From Amylibacter sp. SFDW26 (GTDB lineage: Bacteria > Pseudomonadota > Alphaproteobacteria > Rhodobacterales > Rhodobacteraceae): a DNA stretch of 64,000 nt. Below the pieces are notes generated by a model. That model worked only from the letters and a program-made list of their open reading frames with translations. It did no database searches and was not told where the DNA came from. Shown piece after piece: positions 15,708 to 24,514 of this stretch. The stretch is taken from assembly GCF_009184395.1 (NCBI RefSeq), contig NZ_WEIC01000005.1, forward strand, positions 1 to 64,000. The letters are read 5' to 3'. Made by a program: the position numbers and the translations under genes. Within the stretch, counting starts at the first letter, position 1. Each line of letters starts with the position of its first letter.

Positions 15708-18020
15708 TTACTCGGCTGCGATTGTTGATGACGAACTTAAATATTTTAAAATCATATCAGGGGCGCTTTCACCATAAGGGTCTTCGGAATGATTGTCTGA
15801 ACGCCCAGGTTCCTCGAACCAAGCTTCAATCACACCATTATTTACGATAGCTGCATAACGCCACGAACGCAGACCAAAACCTAAATTATCTTTTTGAACC
15901 AACATTCCAATTTTACGGGTGAACTCTCCAGACCCATCAGGGATAACCTTTACATTGGTAATCTTCTGTTGCTCAGCCCATTTATTCATTACGAAACTGT
16001 CATTAACAGACATACAATAAATTTCATCAATACCTTTCTCATTAAATCTTGTAAAATTTTCCTCAAAACCAGGAAGTTGATACGTAGAGCATGTTGGCGT
16101 AAACGCCCCTGGTAATGAGAACAACACAACACGTTTTCCATCAAAATATTCTGATGTCGTTTTATCTAGCCATCTAAATGGATTATCTGATTTGATTGTA
16201 TCGTCACGAACACGCGTTTTAAATGTGACACTTGGAAGTTTTAATCCTGTTTTCATAGTTAAGTATTTCCTTGTAAAATTATGATTTCTTTCAGGGTGGT
16301 AGATAAAATGAAGGGGATGCTGTTCCCCTTTGAGAGTAGCCAATACGGCATCCGCGATAATAGGCGCTTGAGCAAATCCGCCAGTATTATGTCCGCCAGA
16401 AACAATAAATGTGCCCCCTGACGAACACACTTCACTATGATACAAACCAAGTGAAGTAGCGGTCCAAGGCCGAATGCAATATTTATAGTTTGGCTGAAAA
16501 TCATCAGCGCCTTCTGGCAAACAATCTCCAAAGTATTCTTCAGCAGTATCTTTTAATGCATCATATAATACATCCAACTGATTTTGATTTATCAATTGCT
16601 CATACTGTTTTTGCTCACTGACATCTCCAACATACCCATAACCAGAACCGATTATTAAAGCATTATGACCACGGCTATTACAGGCAACAGTTATATTTGA
16701 ATCTTCTGCCAAATGACCTTTGCGCGCAAGTTTGAGTGATTTTTGCAATGGCAATCGCTTGTGATTAGGAATTTCCAACCATGCACCTAAGACGCCATGA
16801 ATTTTCCCCTCACACGGTGTATGCTGCAAGAGCTCATTACCATAAACACCTGGTGAGATTACATAATGATCTGATTGTAATAGAGTATCGCCAGTCAATA
16901 ATCCTGCAACAACGTTATGCTTAGTACGCAACACTTTATCAATTTGCGTGTTCCAATGTAGTTTGGCACCCTTATCCGTAATAAGCTCAACTAGTTTTTG
17001 AACGAATTTATGTACATTTACAGTGAAACCTTTGACTAAAATACCACCTGCAATTTTACCTTTTTCGCAGGCCATTTTCAATGAGGGGAAATTCTCTTTT
17101 ATGTAAGTAATGTCATAAGTATCTAGCAAAGCGCCCAATTTATCCTGACGCACAATGTCCCATTCGAACTGTTGTGGCGTATTATACAAGCGTAATATTC
17201 CATCCCTATGTACAACATCTTGAAAAATCTCATTATGATTACTTACAAGATCAATCCACAAAGGTTCGGCAGCAGCATTAAGCTGATAGATATCTTCGCT
17301 ATAAACAGATGCTAACCATGGTGGAATGGAGTTATGGGTGTCCAACCACTCATGCTGCTTTCCATTCTCTCTGATATCATCTTGAATAAGCCAGCCCCCG
17401 CTTGAGATATTATTTTCAAAAATAGGGTTTTTTTGGCAAAGCCTGTCCTTAATATTGTAATTATCCATTTCTGTTAAAGTGAACATTCGCGCATCGCCGC
17501 CGCCATTAGAGCAACCATGTTCACTCCAATGACCGTTACCTGGTTTTGGCGCTTGATCAAATATATCTACGTTGTAGCCATTATCTAAGAGCTGCAAAGC
17601 AAGAATAAGATTAGTAATCCCCGCACCAACAAGCATAACGGATTTACCAGTCAATATATCAGGCATTGCTAAACGCGTAGAATGTTTCAAGAACCATTGC
17701 TCCATACTACTTAAAGCAACACCAAGACCTTCATTACTAATTTCTACTTTCTGAAAAATAACTCCTTTGGGATATGTTTGCTTTGGCAGACCTGGGTGTG
17801 CAATAAATACATCATCTTCAGCATTTGATAACCATTGTTCTACGACTGCTTTTGAGGGCGGTACGCTACAAATTAACCCCTTTGCTCCTTGCATAATAAG
17901 GTTGTTAAGCAGCTTTTTTTCGCCTTCATACCCACTGGATGTTTTTATCCAGTGGGTATTTGGCGTCGCAAACAATGACCGGTCAATTTCGGTTGTTTCA
18001 ATGTTTATGACTATCTGCAT
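15708..18020 (-). CDS. DAO-type flavoprotein fused to Prx5-like peroxiredoxin
   Basis: A 770-aa protein in three parts. Residues 1-115 are an unrecognised N-terminal domain. Residues 120-580 are a D-amino-acid-oxidase-like FAD domain with VMLVGAGITNLILAL (Rossmann, 129-142), HGCSNGGGDARMF (168-180) and RPWTATSLG (518-526). Residues 589-760 are a Prx5-type peroxiredoxin with PGAFTPTCST (637-646, peroxidatic Cys644). The oxidase would make H2O2 that the attached peroxiredoxin could remove. It starts 3 bp after the HDO gene. An internal ATG at 16256 begins the Prx domain and has AAGGAA upstream, so free peroxiredoxin may also be made. Substrate unknown. Confidence 0.82.
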   Translation of the reverse strand: MQIVINIETTEIDRSLFATPNTHWIKTSSGYEGEKKLLNNLIMQGAKGLICSVPPSKAVVEQWLSNAEDDVFIAHPGLPKQTYPKGVIFQKVEISNEGLGVALSSMEQWFLKHSTRLAMPDILTGKSVMLVGAGITNLILALQLLDNGYNVDIFDQAPKPGNGHWSEHGCSNGGGDARMFTLTEMDNYNIKDRLCQKNPIFENNISSGGWLIQDDIRENGKQHEWLDTHNSIPPWLASVYSEDIYQLNAAAEPLWIDLVSNHNEIFQDVVHRDGILRLYNTPQQFEWDIVRQDKLGALLDTYDITYIKENFPSLKMACEKGKIAGGILVKGFTVNVHKFVQKLVELITDKGAKLHWNTQIDKVLRTKHNVVAGLLTGDTLLQSDHYVISPGVYGNELLQHTPCEGKIHGVLGAWLEIPNHKRLPLQKSLKLARKGHLAEDSNITVACNSRGHNALIIGSGYGYVGDVSEQKQYEQLINQNQLDVLYDALKDTAEEYFGDCLPEGADDFQPNYKYCIRPWTATSLGLYHSEVCSSGGTFIVSGGHNTGGFAQAPIIADAVLATLKGEQHPLHFIYHPERNHNFTRKYLTMKTGLKLPSVTFKTRVRDDTIKSDNPFRWLDKTTSEYFDGKRVVLFSLPGAFTPTCSTYQLPGFEENFTRFNEKGIDEIYCMSVNDSFVMNKWAEQQKITNVKVIPDGSGEFTRKIGMLVQKDNLGFGLRSWRYAAIVNNGVIEAWFEEPGRSDNHSEDPYGESAPDMILKYLSSSSTIAAE

Positions 18021-18023
18021 GAC

Positions 18024-19073
18024 TTACATTTTCTTCATACGTTCAAGCAGAACATCACAGATGGTTCCAGCAGCATCTAAACGCCGCACTACGCCCCAGA
18101 TCATATCTGGCAGAACGTTTGGATTTTCGCTAATAAGTGGCAGAACTACGTTGTCCATCCAACCAGATGCATGCACTACATCCAAACTAATATGTTGTAT
18201 CAAATATGGCATATTTTCATCAGGAACGCCGACGCGTCTCCATCCAAAAACTTGTTTACGTAAGCGACCAGGAACAACTTCTTCGGTAGCCAAAAGCATG
18301 CCAATCAATTCAGCTAGTTTATTACGATTGAACCCTGCAAGCATGTACATATTGGCCAATGCAAGCTCTTCAACGCAAAACCCTTCTATATTTTCATATC
18401 TTTCGGCAGTAATACCGATCTTTTCCATCATATTGACGCGCATAGTGCGGTGCACGCCATCCACTTTCATTTCACCCATCTCATCAAGATAGTTATTTAA
18501 AATCTCCATTTTCATTTCATCATAAATGCCAGGCAGCATTAAAGAAACGATATCACCGAACAACATATCGAATGGCGCTTCTTGAACAATGAACTCACTC
18601 AGTTGTTCAAATGTGGCTTCATGTTCTAGGAAATCAAAAACTGGGTGATGTACGTTATGTGGGTGTTGTTTTACATGCTCTTTGATTGCACCAGAAAGAT
18701 CATCTTTGCCCGCTGCAACCAAAGCATCGAAATCCCCACTCAAACGTTTACGATCACTCGCATCCACGGCTTCACTAAACAAATGTACAATACGCATAAA
18801 AACAGGAAGCTGTGCGTTGATAGCATCTTTTTTCCAATGTAACGCAAAATTTGCGGTTAGAATTTGGAAAACAGTACGGTGCAAATCAAGGAGAGCATCT
18901 GGGTCTGCTTGCCCAAAAGCTTTTTCAATCAATTGCTTTGTATAGGATACGGCTTCTTCTTCAATGTCAGATGTACACTCACGGTCGAAGCCTTTCTTAT
19001 AAACGTTGCTTTGTGCGAACGAGAACAGGCTTGTCGCGATCTTTGCGTTACTTGGTTTAAAAAGTTGGTTCAT
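18024..19073 (-). CDS. Heme-oxygenase-like diiron (HDO) family protein
   Basis: A 349-aa protein resembling the iron-containing redox enzyme family (Haem_oxygenase_2 fold). Characterised HDO enzymes use a diiron site and O2 for N-oxygenation, C-C cleavage or desaturation. The core from about residue 140 shows HHPVFDFLE, a ligand Glu in IVQEAP (about 165), DEMGE followed by His (about 198-208), and the terminal HISLDVVHASGW, giving the late His-X4-Asp-X2-His pattern. The N-terminal 130 residues are helical and unassigned. ATG 19073 has AGAGGAAA upstream; 19094 does not. It is first in a two-gene operon with the flavoprotein-peroxiredoxin fusion. Confidence 0.75.
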   Translation of the reverse strand: MNQLFKPSNAKIATSLFSFAQSNVYKKGFDRECTSDIEEEAVSYTKQLIEKAFGQADPDALLDLHRTVFQILTANFALHWKKDAINAQLPVFMRIVHLFSEAVDASDRKRLSGDFDALVAAGKDDLSGAIKEHVKQHPHNVHHPVFDFLEHEATFEQLSEFIVQEAPFDMLFGDIVSLMLPGIYDEMKMEILNNYLDEMGEMKVDGVHRTMRVNMMEKIGITAERYENIEGFCVEELALANMYMLAGFNRNKLAELIGMLLATEEVVPGRLRKQVFGWRRVGVPDENMPYLIQHISLDVVHASGWMDNVVLPLISENPNVLPDMIWGVVRRLDAAGTICDVLLERMKKM

Positions 19074-19447
19074 TAATTTATTTCCTCTTGCCATGTGGCG
19101 ATCAATTACTAGGCGATAAAACCCAGATGCAGGCCAACAGCGGCCCTAGCATAGATTTCATGCTTGCCAGATCGTCACAAAATTCGAGGTAATATGTCTA
19201 ATACCTAAAATGGGTATTAGACATTTATATAGTGGTAAAAATTGTGAGCGAGAGTATAGAAGCCGTAATGGACTATGTAACTAAATCCATTAATAATTTT
19301 CTGTCGTCCCCACTCAAGAACAATCAGTTTTTGATCACATCCTTTGACGGCGATATTATACATTAGCTCCACGAGGCAGCCCGCAAAAACTGAATCAATC
19401 AGCAGAACTCGTCATTAAAAACCATCTTTGGTAAAGCATTATAGCAC
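19074..19447. other. Intergenic region between HDO operon and transporter
   Basis: No gene found in 374 bp. It holds the putative promoter of the HDO gene and a strong inverted repeat at 19194-19224. The part 19225-19447 lies downstream of proV and contains no clear terminator and no recognisable protein remnant. Confidence 0.5.
19194..19224. promoter_or_regulatory. Perfect 12-bp inverted repeat upstream of HDO gene
   Basis: ATGTCTAATACC and GGTATTAGACAT are perfect complements separated by TAAAATG. It lies about 120 bp upstream of the HDO start on the minus strand. It has no T-run on that strand, so an operator for a dimeric regulator (perhaps the nearby AraC protein or an unknown one) is more likely than a terminator. 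Confidence 0.5.
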
Positions 19448-20470
19448 TTATGGTACAAGTGCTCGAACAAGTTCCTTCATATGCAAAGTGCCTACGGTTT
19501 CGTCATTGTCTACAACTTCATAACAACAGTTGGTATTACCACCTGACAATGCAATTACTTTCTCTAGATTATCTGACGCCTGAACTTGCCCTGTTATTTT
19601 TAGCAGCCTGCCATCTTTTGGCGACATAACTGAACGAACCCTTAATACACGTGCACGATTAATATCGGCCACAAATTCTTCAATATACGGGTCCTTTGGG
19701 TTTAATAAAATACCTTGAGGATCGCCTTGTTGAACAACATACCCATCTTTCAAAATCACGAGATGGTCCGCCAATTTAAGTGCTTCATCTAGATCATGGG
19801 TGATAAACACAATTGTCTTATGAAGCTCTTTTTGAAGCTCTAGTAACAAATCCTGCATATCTGTTCGAATAAGGGGATCTAGAGCAGAATATGCTTCATC
19901 CATCAACATGATTTCAGAATCCGATGCCAATGCACGTGCAATACCTACGCGTTGTTGCATACCACCTGATAACTGGTGTGGGTAATGGTTATCATATCCA
20001 GAGAGGCCAACACGCTCTAACCATTTTAAATTCTTAGTGGATGTTTCCTCAATGTCTTCACCACGTACCAGCGCCGACATTCCAGTATTTTCCAAGACAG
20101 TTTTATGAGGCAATAAAGCAAACTTTTGAAACACCATCGACATCGTATTTCGTCTCAACTGGCGGAGTTCGTTAACACCATAATCAAGAACATTTTCACC
20201 ATTCACGAATACTTCACCCGATGTTGGTTCGATCAACCTGTTAAGGTGCCGGATTAATGTTGATTTACCAGATCCAGACAACCCCATTATGACTGTGATT
20301 TCCCCAGATTGGATATCTACATTTATGTTTTGCAAACCCATGACATGGGCATGTTGTTTTAGCAAATCTTGTTTGCCTAATCCATTTAGAACATGTTCCA
20401 TCATAACATCAGGATTATTACCAAATATCTTATATAAAGAGCGGATGGATATTTTCGTTGTTTTAAGCAT
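19448..20470 (-). CDS. proV: OpuA/ProV-type ABC transporter ATP-binding protein
   Basis: A 340-aa ATPase of the quaternary-amine (glycine betaine/proline) uptake family, driving import across the inner membrane. Walker A is GLSGSGKST (about 64), the Q-loop FQKFALLPHKT (about 113), the signature LSGGMQQR (about 166) and Walker B IMLMDEAYSALDP (about 187). A single CBS-like C-terminal domain (about 278-338) follows; many ProV proteins have two. It lies 11 bp after the permease gene. Ligand specificity cannot be read from this subunit. Confidence 0.93.
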   Translation of the reverse strand: MLKTTKISIRSLYKIFGNNPDVMMEHVLNGLGKQDLLKQHAHVMGLQNINVDIQSGEITVIMGLSGSGKSTLIRHLNRLIEPTSGEVFVNGENVLDYGVNELRQLRRNTMSMVFQKFALLPHKTVLENTGMSALVRGEDIEETSTKNLKWLERVGLSGYDNHYPHQLSGGMQQRVGIARALASDSEIMLMDEAYSALDPLIRTDMQDLLLELQKELHKTIVFITHDLDEALKLADHLVILKDGYVVQQGDPQGILLNPKDPYIEEFVADINRARVLRVRSVMSPKDGRLLKITGQVQASDNLEKVIALSGGNTNCCYEVVDNDETVGTLHMKELVRALVP

Positions 20471-20481
20471 TTTTATCCCTC

Positions 20482-21522
20482 TTAGTTTTGTGTAGTGTTA
20501 ATTCGGGACAAAGCAGCTTTACTGACACGATCCAATAAAATCGCCAACATGACGATACAGAACCCAGCAACCAGCCCTACGCCCAATTCAAGATTGCGAA
20601 TGCCTCGAAGTACAAGGACACCCAAACCTGGGGCAGAAACCAATGAAGCAATAACGACAAGTGACAACGCCATCATTATCGTTTGATTAAGGCCTGCCAT
20701 AATGTTTGGCATTGCTAGAGGTAGTTGTACATTAATCAATTTCTGCCTGCTATTCATGCCATAAGCGTCGGCAGCTTCTATGACATCCTTATCTACAAGC
20801 CGGATGCCCAGATCTGTTAATCTCATAATCGGAACAATTGCATATAAAATTATGGCAATGCCATATAATTTTGACTCCGTCACACTAAACAAAAAGATCA
20901 AAGGCACAAGGTATACAAATGCTGGCAATGTTTGCAACATATCCAAAATGGGGATCATAGTTTTTTTAAATACGTTACTCTTGGACATTAAAACACCTAA
21001 CGGTAGGCCTATGACAACACAAATAACAGTACAAACAGTGATAATTGATAATGTTTGAACCGCATGTAGATAATGATCAATGAAGGCAAAAAACATAAAT
21101 GTTGCTAGAACCAAACCAACGATTGCAATCGACCTGGCAACATAAAAAGCAAAAACAGCAAGCGCGGGAATTAGAACAAACCATGGCATTGCGACAAATA
21201 TTTCTAGTGAAGCATCCAAAGCCCAGCTCAATGGTTGTGTCATCGGGTCCAATACAAATTTAATTGCATCTTTTGTTGCTAAAAAGAAATCTTCCAAACC
21301 AGAAGTCATGTCTCTTGTGCGTGCAATTGCGGGGCAAGATGCGTTCAGTGCATCAAGCGATGGGAATGGTATATCCCAAAATGATGTACCCTCTATCTTG
21401 CTCACTTCATTTTGTCCGCTCTTTGACATAAAATCAGACATTGTCAAAAGGTTTCCTTCACTCTCCGATTTACACCAATCGGACAATCCAACCGATGTAA
21501 AAACATTATCATAAAACGCCAT
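20482..21522 (-). CDS. proW: OpuA/ProW-type ABC transporter permease
   Basis: A 346-aa inner-membrane permease of the BPD_transp_1 family. A long N-terminal cytoplasmic region (about 1-95) precedes roughly seven hydrophobic segments. The EAA-type loop contains DVIEAADAYGMNSRQKLINVQLPLAMPNIMAG-like sequence (about 238-269), where it contacts the ATPase. AGGAAAATAA precedes ATG 21522. It sits between the binding protein and ATPase genes and is separated from the former by a 128-bp gap holding a hairpin. Confidence 0.92.
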   Translation of the reverse strand: MAFYDNVFTSVGLSDWCKSESEGNLLTMSDFMSKSGQNEVSKIEGTSFWDIPFPSLDALNASCPAIARTRDMTSGLEDFFLATKDAIKFVLDPMTQPLSWALDASLEIFVAMPWFVLIPALAVFAFYVARSIAIVGLVLATFMFFAFIDHYLHAVQTLSIITVCTVICVVIGLPLGVLMSKSNVFKKTMIPILDMLQTLPAFVYLVPLIFLFSVTESKLYGIAIILYAIVPIMRLTDLGIRLVDKDVIEAADAYGMNSRQKLINVQLPLAMPNIMAGLNQTIMMALSLVVIASLVSAPGLGVLVLRGIRNLELGVGLVAGFCIVMLAILLDRVSKAALSRINTTQN

Positions 21523-21568
21523 TTATTTTCCTATTGTAAACTTCACCAATATACTTGGTGTGAATAAT

Positions 21569-21595
21569 GGAGGTGCGCATCTTGTGAGCACCTCC
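21569..21595 (-). promoter_or_regulatory. Intercistronic hairpin between proX and proW
   Basis: Perfect 8-bp stem GGAGGTGC / GCACCTCC with an 11-base loop, 56 bases past the proX stop. It lacks a T-run. In binding-protein-first operons such hairpins commonly stabilise the binding-protein mRNA or reduce downstream expression; that function here is inferred. Confidence 0.55.
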
Positions 21596-21650
21596 TTAAC
21601 CGTACAAACTGGGAGACAGCCCTAAAACGGTTTATCTTTTTGTTTGCTTT

Positions 21651-22634
21651 TTATTTTAAGAAGCCGCTTAATTTTTCTTTTGCATCATCATCTAACCAAG
21701 CAGCCCATGTCTCTTTGTTGTTAGATAAAAAATAAACAGCAGCTTCTTCAGACGATGCAGAGTTATCTTGTTGCCAAGCTAAGACGCCGTTCATTTGAGC
21801 ATTTGTCATAGAAACTTTGGACATAAGTTCAGCTATCTTAGGTTCTTTATCCTCAAAGCTCGTGGTAACCGCAGTAATCACGTCAGACGTTGGATAATTA
21901 GAAAGCCCTTTATTATCGCTGCATTCTGCAGAAGAGTTACACCTGTGAATTTCTTCATTCACAGGTGCAATATCAACCTTTACCATTGGATATTTACCTA
22001 AAACAGCGGTAGGTGCCCAATAATATCCAAACCACGGTTCTTTCGCTTCATATGCGGCAGCTATAGAAGCCGCAAGAGTTTCGCCTGAGCCGTGATTAAA
22101 TACTTCTATACCTTTGCTTTCCATGCTTAAAACTGCAGCCATTGACCCACTGGATATTTTACAAGCCCAACCATCTGGACAATTGTGAAAACGACTTCCT
22201 ACCAGCTCTGGATTTGCCAAAATCCCTTTTGCCGTTGTTAATTCTGGATGCTTTTCTGCGAGGTAATCAGGTATCCACCAGCCCTCTTCACCCCCGTCCG
22301 ATAAAACCTTACCAACTGTTTTTATTTTTCCAGCATCAACCAGACCTGGATAAGCAGGAACATTTGCAACCCATAATTCTGTAACAATATCAGGTTCATT
22401 AGTTTCAGAAACGGACACAATTGAAGGAATTGTATCGGAAGGTACGAGAACAACTTCACAACCGTATCCTTGTTCCATAATAAACTTTGATACATGCGTT
22501 ACAATAGAAGCAGACGCCCATCCCATTTCAGTGATGGATACTTGACCACAATCTGCATGAGCTTGTGAAGCAAACAGTGCCGTTGCAGACGTAAATGTTG
22601 CATAAACTACGGCTATTTTTGTATTTTTTTTCAT
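21651..22634 (-). CDS. proX: OpuAC-type substrate-binding protein
   Basis: A 327-aa periplasmic binding protein for a quaternary-amine-type ABC importer. A signal peptide ending SQAHA (about residue 27) is followed by the OpuAC domain with ITEMGWASASIVTHV and EEGWWIPDYLAEKHPEL segments. Tryptophan-rich segments (ELWVAN, WWIPDY, WFGYYWAP) could form an aromatic cage for a methylated ammonium group, but I cannot confirm the ligand. Four or more cysteines in the mature part (CGQVS, GCEVV, NCPDGWACK, RCNSSAEC) suggest disulfides. It is first gene of the proXWV operon, divergent from the AraC-type gene. Confidence 0.9.
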   Translation of the reverse strand: MKKNTKIAVVYATFTSATALFASQAHADCGQVSITEMGWASASIVTHVSKFIMEQGYGCEVVLVPSDTIPSIVSVSETNEPDIVTELWVANVPAYPGLVDAGKIKTVGKVLSDGGEEGWWIPDYLAEKHPELTTAKGILANPELVGSRFHNCPDGWACKISSGSMAAVLSMESKGIEVFNHGSGETLAASIAAAYEAKEPWFGYYWAPTAVLGKYPMVKVDIAPVNEEIHRCNSSAECSDNKGLSNYPTSDVITAVTTSFEDKEPKIAELMSKVSMTNAQMNGVLAWQQDNSASSEEAAVYFLSNNKETWAAWLDDDAKEKLSGFLK

Positions 22635-22894
22635 TATATTCTCCCTATTATTAATAAGTAAAATGCGTTTCTTTCTAGCAAAAATTTATTGCACGCATAT
22701 CACCTAGAGAGCTAATGATTTTAGAAGTTCGGGATCGACAAGCTCGATAAAGGTTTACAACTTGCTTCATGTACATGAGCATCAAATTGTTATTTATTTG
22801 ATCTACACATAGAAAATTACCAATAAATCTTTGGCCTACTTTCTATACTTATGGCATTAATTGAAACCTGAGCTTCGCAAAGGACAAACTAGCA

Positions 22895-24025
22895 ATGTTG
22901 AGTTTAGATAATATCTTTTTTGGCACGGCCATTCATGGTGCTGCATTAGTAGTCTTACTGTTCTTTAATGCTCATGCAAACAGAACCGCTAATAGGTTAT
23001 TGGCCATCCTCGTTGCGCTTCTTACAATAACTATGTGGAATATGTACACGCTCACTGCACAGTCTGGGCAACCAAAAAGAGTTTTCGATGTCTATATATG
23101 GGCAATACCACTTCTTTGGGCACCTTTTGTATATTTCTATATTGGCGAAATGACACGGCAAAAAAGAGTGAAAGATCAAAAGGTTTTAATTCATTGCCTG
23201 CCTGCTATTCTATTAGGCTTGGCACAAATTCCACTACATTTTTTTCAAGATACAGCAAATGGTATTCTGATAACGACTATACTGTCCAAAACCGCTGTAG
23301 TTCTGCTTTTCCCACAAGTCTTTTTATATTTTTCCTTATCTGTACGGCTATTAAAAAAGTATCGCCAAAATCTGTTAGAGCAATTCTCATCATTAGAGAA
23401 AATTAATCTTGTTTGGCTTTATGTTGTCTTAGGTGTTTTTTCTTTAATATTGTTAATCGACTATTCGATGAACATTCCAGCAACTTTATTCAATGAAGCG
23501 CGACCTTGGTTCTATAACTGGATTGTTTTGACTGAAGCTTTAACGGTATACGTAGTAGGTTATTTGTCATTGCGGCAACCAGAGATATTTCTCGGTACGA
23601 ATTCAGCTCCTGATACGCCAAACCCAACGATTGAGAAATATTTGAATTCACCAATTGATAATACGCTTGGTACAGAACTCGCTGATAACTTAGATACTTT
23701 AATGAAAAAGAAAAAGCTTTTCTTACGCAACGATCTAAACCTAACAGATCTTGCAAGTGAAATGGGTTTAGCGCCCCATCATTTATCTCAGGTCATAAAC
23801 CAACATCGCTATAAAAATTTCTATGATTATGTTAATGGTTTTCGCATTAAATATGCTGCCGATTTCTTAATAGCTAATGGCAAAACTAACCTCACCACTT
23901 TAGCTTTTGAAGCAGGATTTAATAATAGGGTTTCATTCAATAATGCTTTTCGAAAACTTACGAATAAAACTCCAACTGAATTCAGCCGAGAATATAAGTC
24001 TTCCATTACTAAACAACAACATTGA
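22895..24025 (+). CDS. Membrane-bound AraC-family regulator
   Basis: A 376-aa regulator with an N-terminal membrane domain of about seven helices (residues 5-235) and a C-terminal AraC DNA-binding domain (about 265-370) with [21 protein letters not shown] and [21 protein letters not shown] helices. This architecture suggests direct sensing at the inner membrane. It is divergent from proX over a 260-bp region, so it is the best candidate regulator of the transporter and perhaps of the HDO operon. The gene is AT-rich like its neighbours. The ATG is preceded by AAAGGACAAACTAGC. Confidence 0.85.
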   Translation: MLSLDNIFFGTAIHGAALVVLLFFNAHANRTANRLLAILVALLTITMWNMYTLTAQSGQPKRVFDVYIWAIPLLWAPFVYFYIGEMTRQKRVKDQKVLIHCLPAILLGLAQIPLHFFQDTANGILITTILSKTAVVLLFPQVFLYFSLSVRLLKKYRQNLLEQFSSLEKINLVWLYVVLGVFSLILLIDYSMNIPATLFNEARPWFYNWIVLTEALTVYVVGYLSLRQPEIFLGTNSAPDTPNPTIEKYLNSPIDNTLGTELADNLDTLMKKKKLFLRNDLNLTDLASEMGLAPHHLSQVINQHRYKNFYDYVNGFRIKYAADFLIANGKTNLTTLAFEAGFNNRVSFNNAFRKLTNKTPTEFSREYKSSITKQQH

Positions 24026-24069
24026 TGGTATCGCTCTTTATATTCTGAAGCTATTAAAACATAAAATAA

Positions 24070-24479
24070 ATCAAGACTATTACTTCACCGAAGATGGCTG
24101 TCGCCGTGATGAAGATGGGTACTATTGGATCACTGGTCGTGTGGACGATGTGTTGAACGTCTCTGGTCACCGTATGGGTACAGCTGAAATTGAAAGCGCA
24201 TTGGTCGCCCATCCAAACGTGGCGGAAGCTGCTGTTGTAGGCTTCCCACATGATGTTAAGGGGCAAGGTATCTATTGTTATGTGTCCCTGAATGTAGGCA
24301 CAGAAACATCCGAAGACTTGCGCCTTGAGTTGCGTAATTGGGTGCGTAAAGAGATCGGTCCAATTGCCTCCCCTGACTTTATCCAATTCGCCCCTGGTTT
24401 GCCAAAAACACGCTCTGGCAAAATCATGCGCCGCATTCTGCGTAAGGTTGCAGAAAATGATTACGGATCATTGGGGTAA
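24070..24479 (+). pseudogene. acsA: Fragment of acetyl-CoA synthetase gene
   Basis: The frame encodes [19 protein letters not shown] through [16 protein letters not shown], the C-terminal domain of acetyl-CoA synthetase, including the acetylatable Lys region GKIMRR. It lacks the N-terminal 500 or so residues and the usual last 20 or so (it ends GSLG then stop). Codon choice is closer to the host core than to the AT-rich AraC gene 45 bp upstream, so the junction near 24030-24070 is a recombination point. Probably not functional. Confidence 0.85.
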
Positions 24480-24496
24480 GCATGATCCGTAATTTT
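24460..24496. terminator. Bidirectional terminator at end of acs fragment
   Basis: Perfect 11-bp stem ATTACGGATCA / TGATCCGTAAT with a 12-base loop, followed by TTTT on the plus strand and CATTTT on the minus. It overlaps the last codons of the acs fragment and lies 19 bases past the stop of the convergent mipA gene. Confidence 0.75.
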
Positions 24497-24514
24497 GATT
24501 GTTCACCAGAACGA

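Noticed and set aside
23907-24479. A 190-aa intact gene
   Set aside because: The first 50 codons overlap the AraC gene in another frame; only the part after about 24070 resembles a protein, and that is a truncated acetyl-CoA synthetase.
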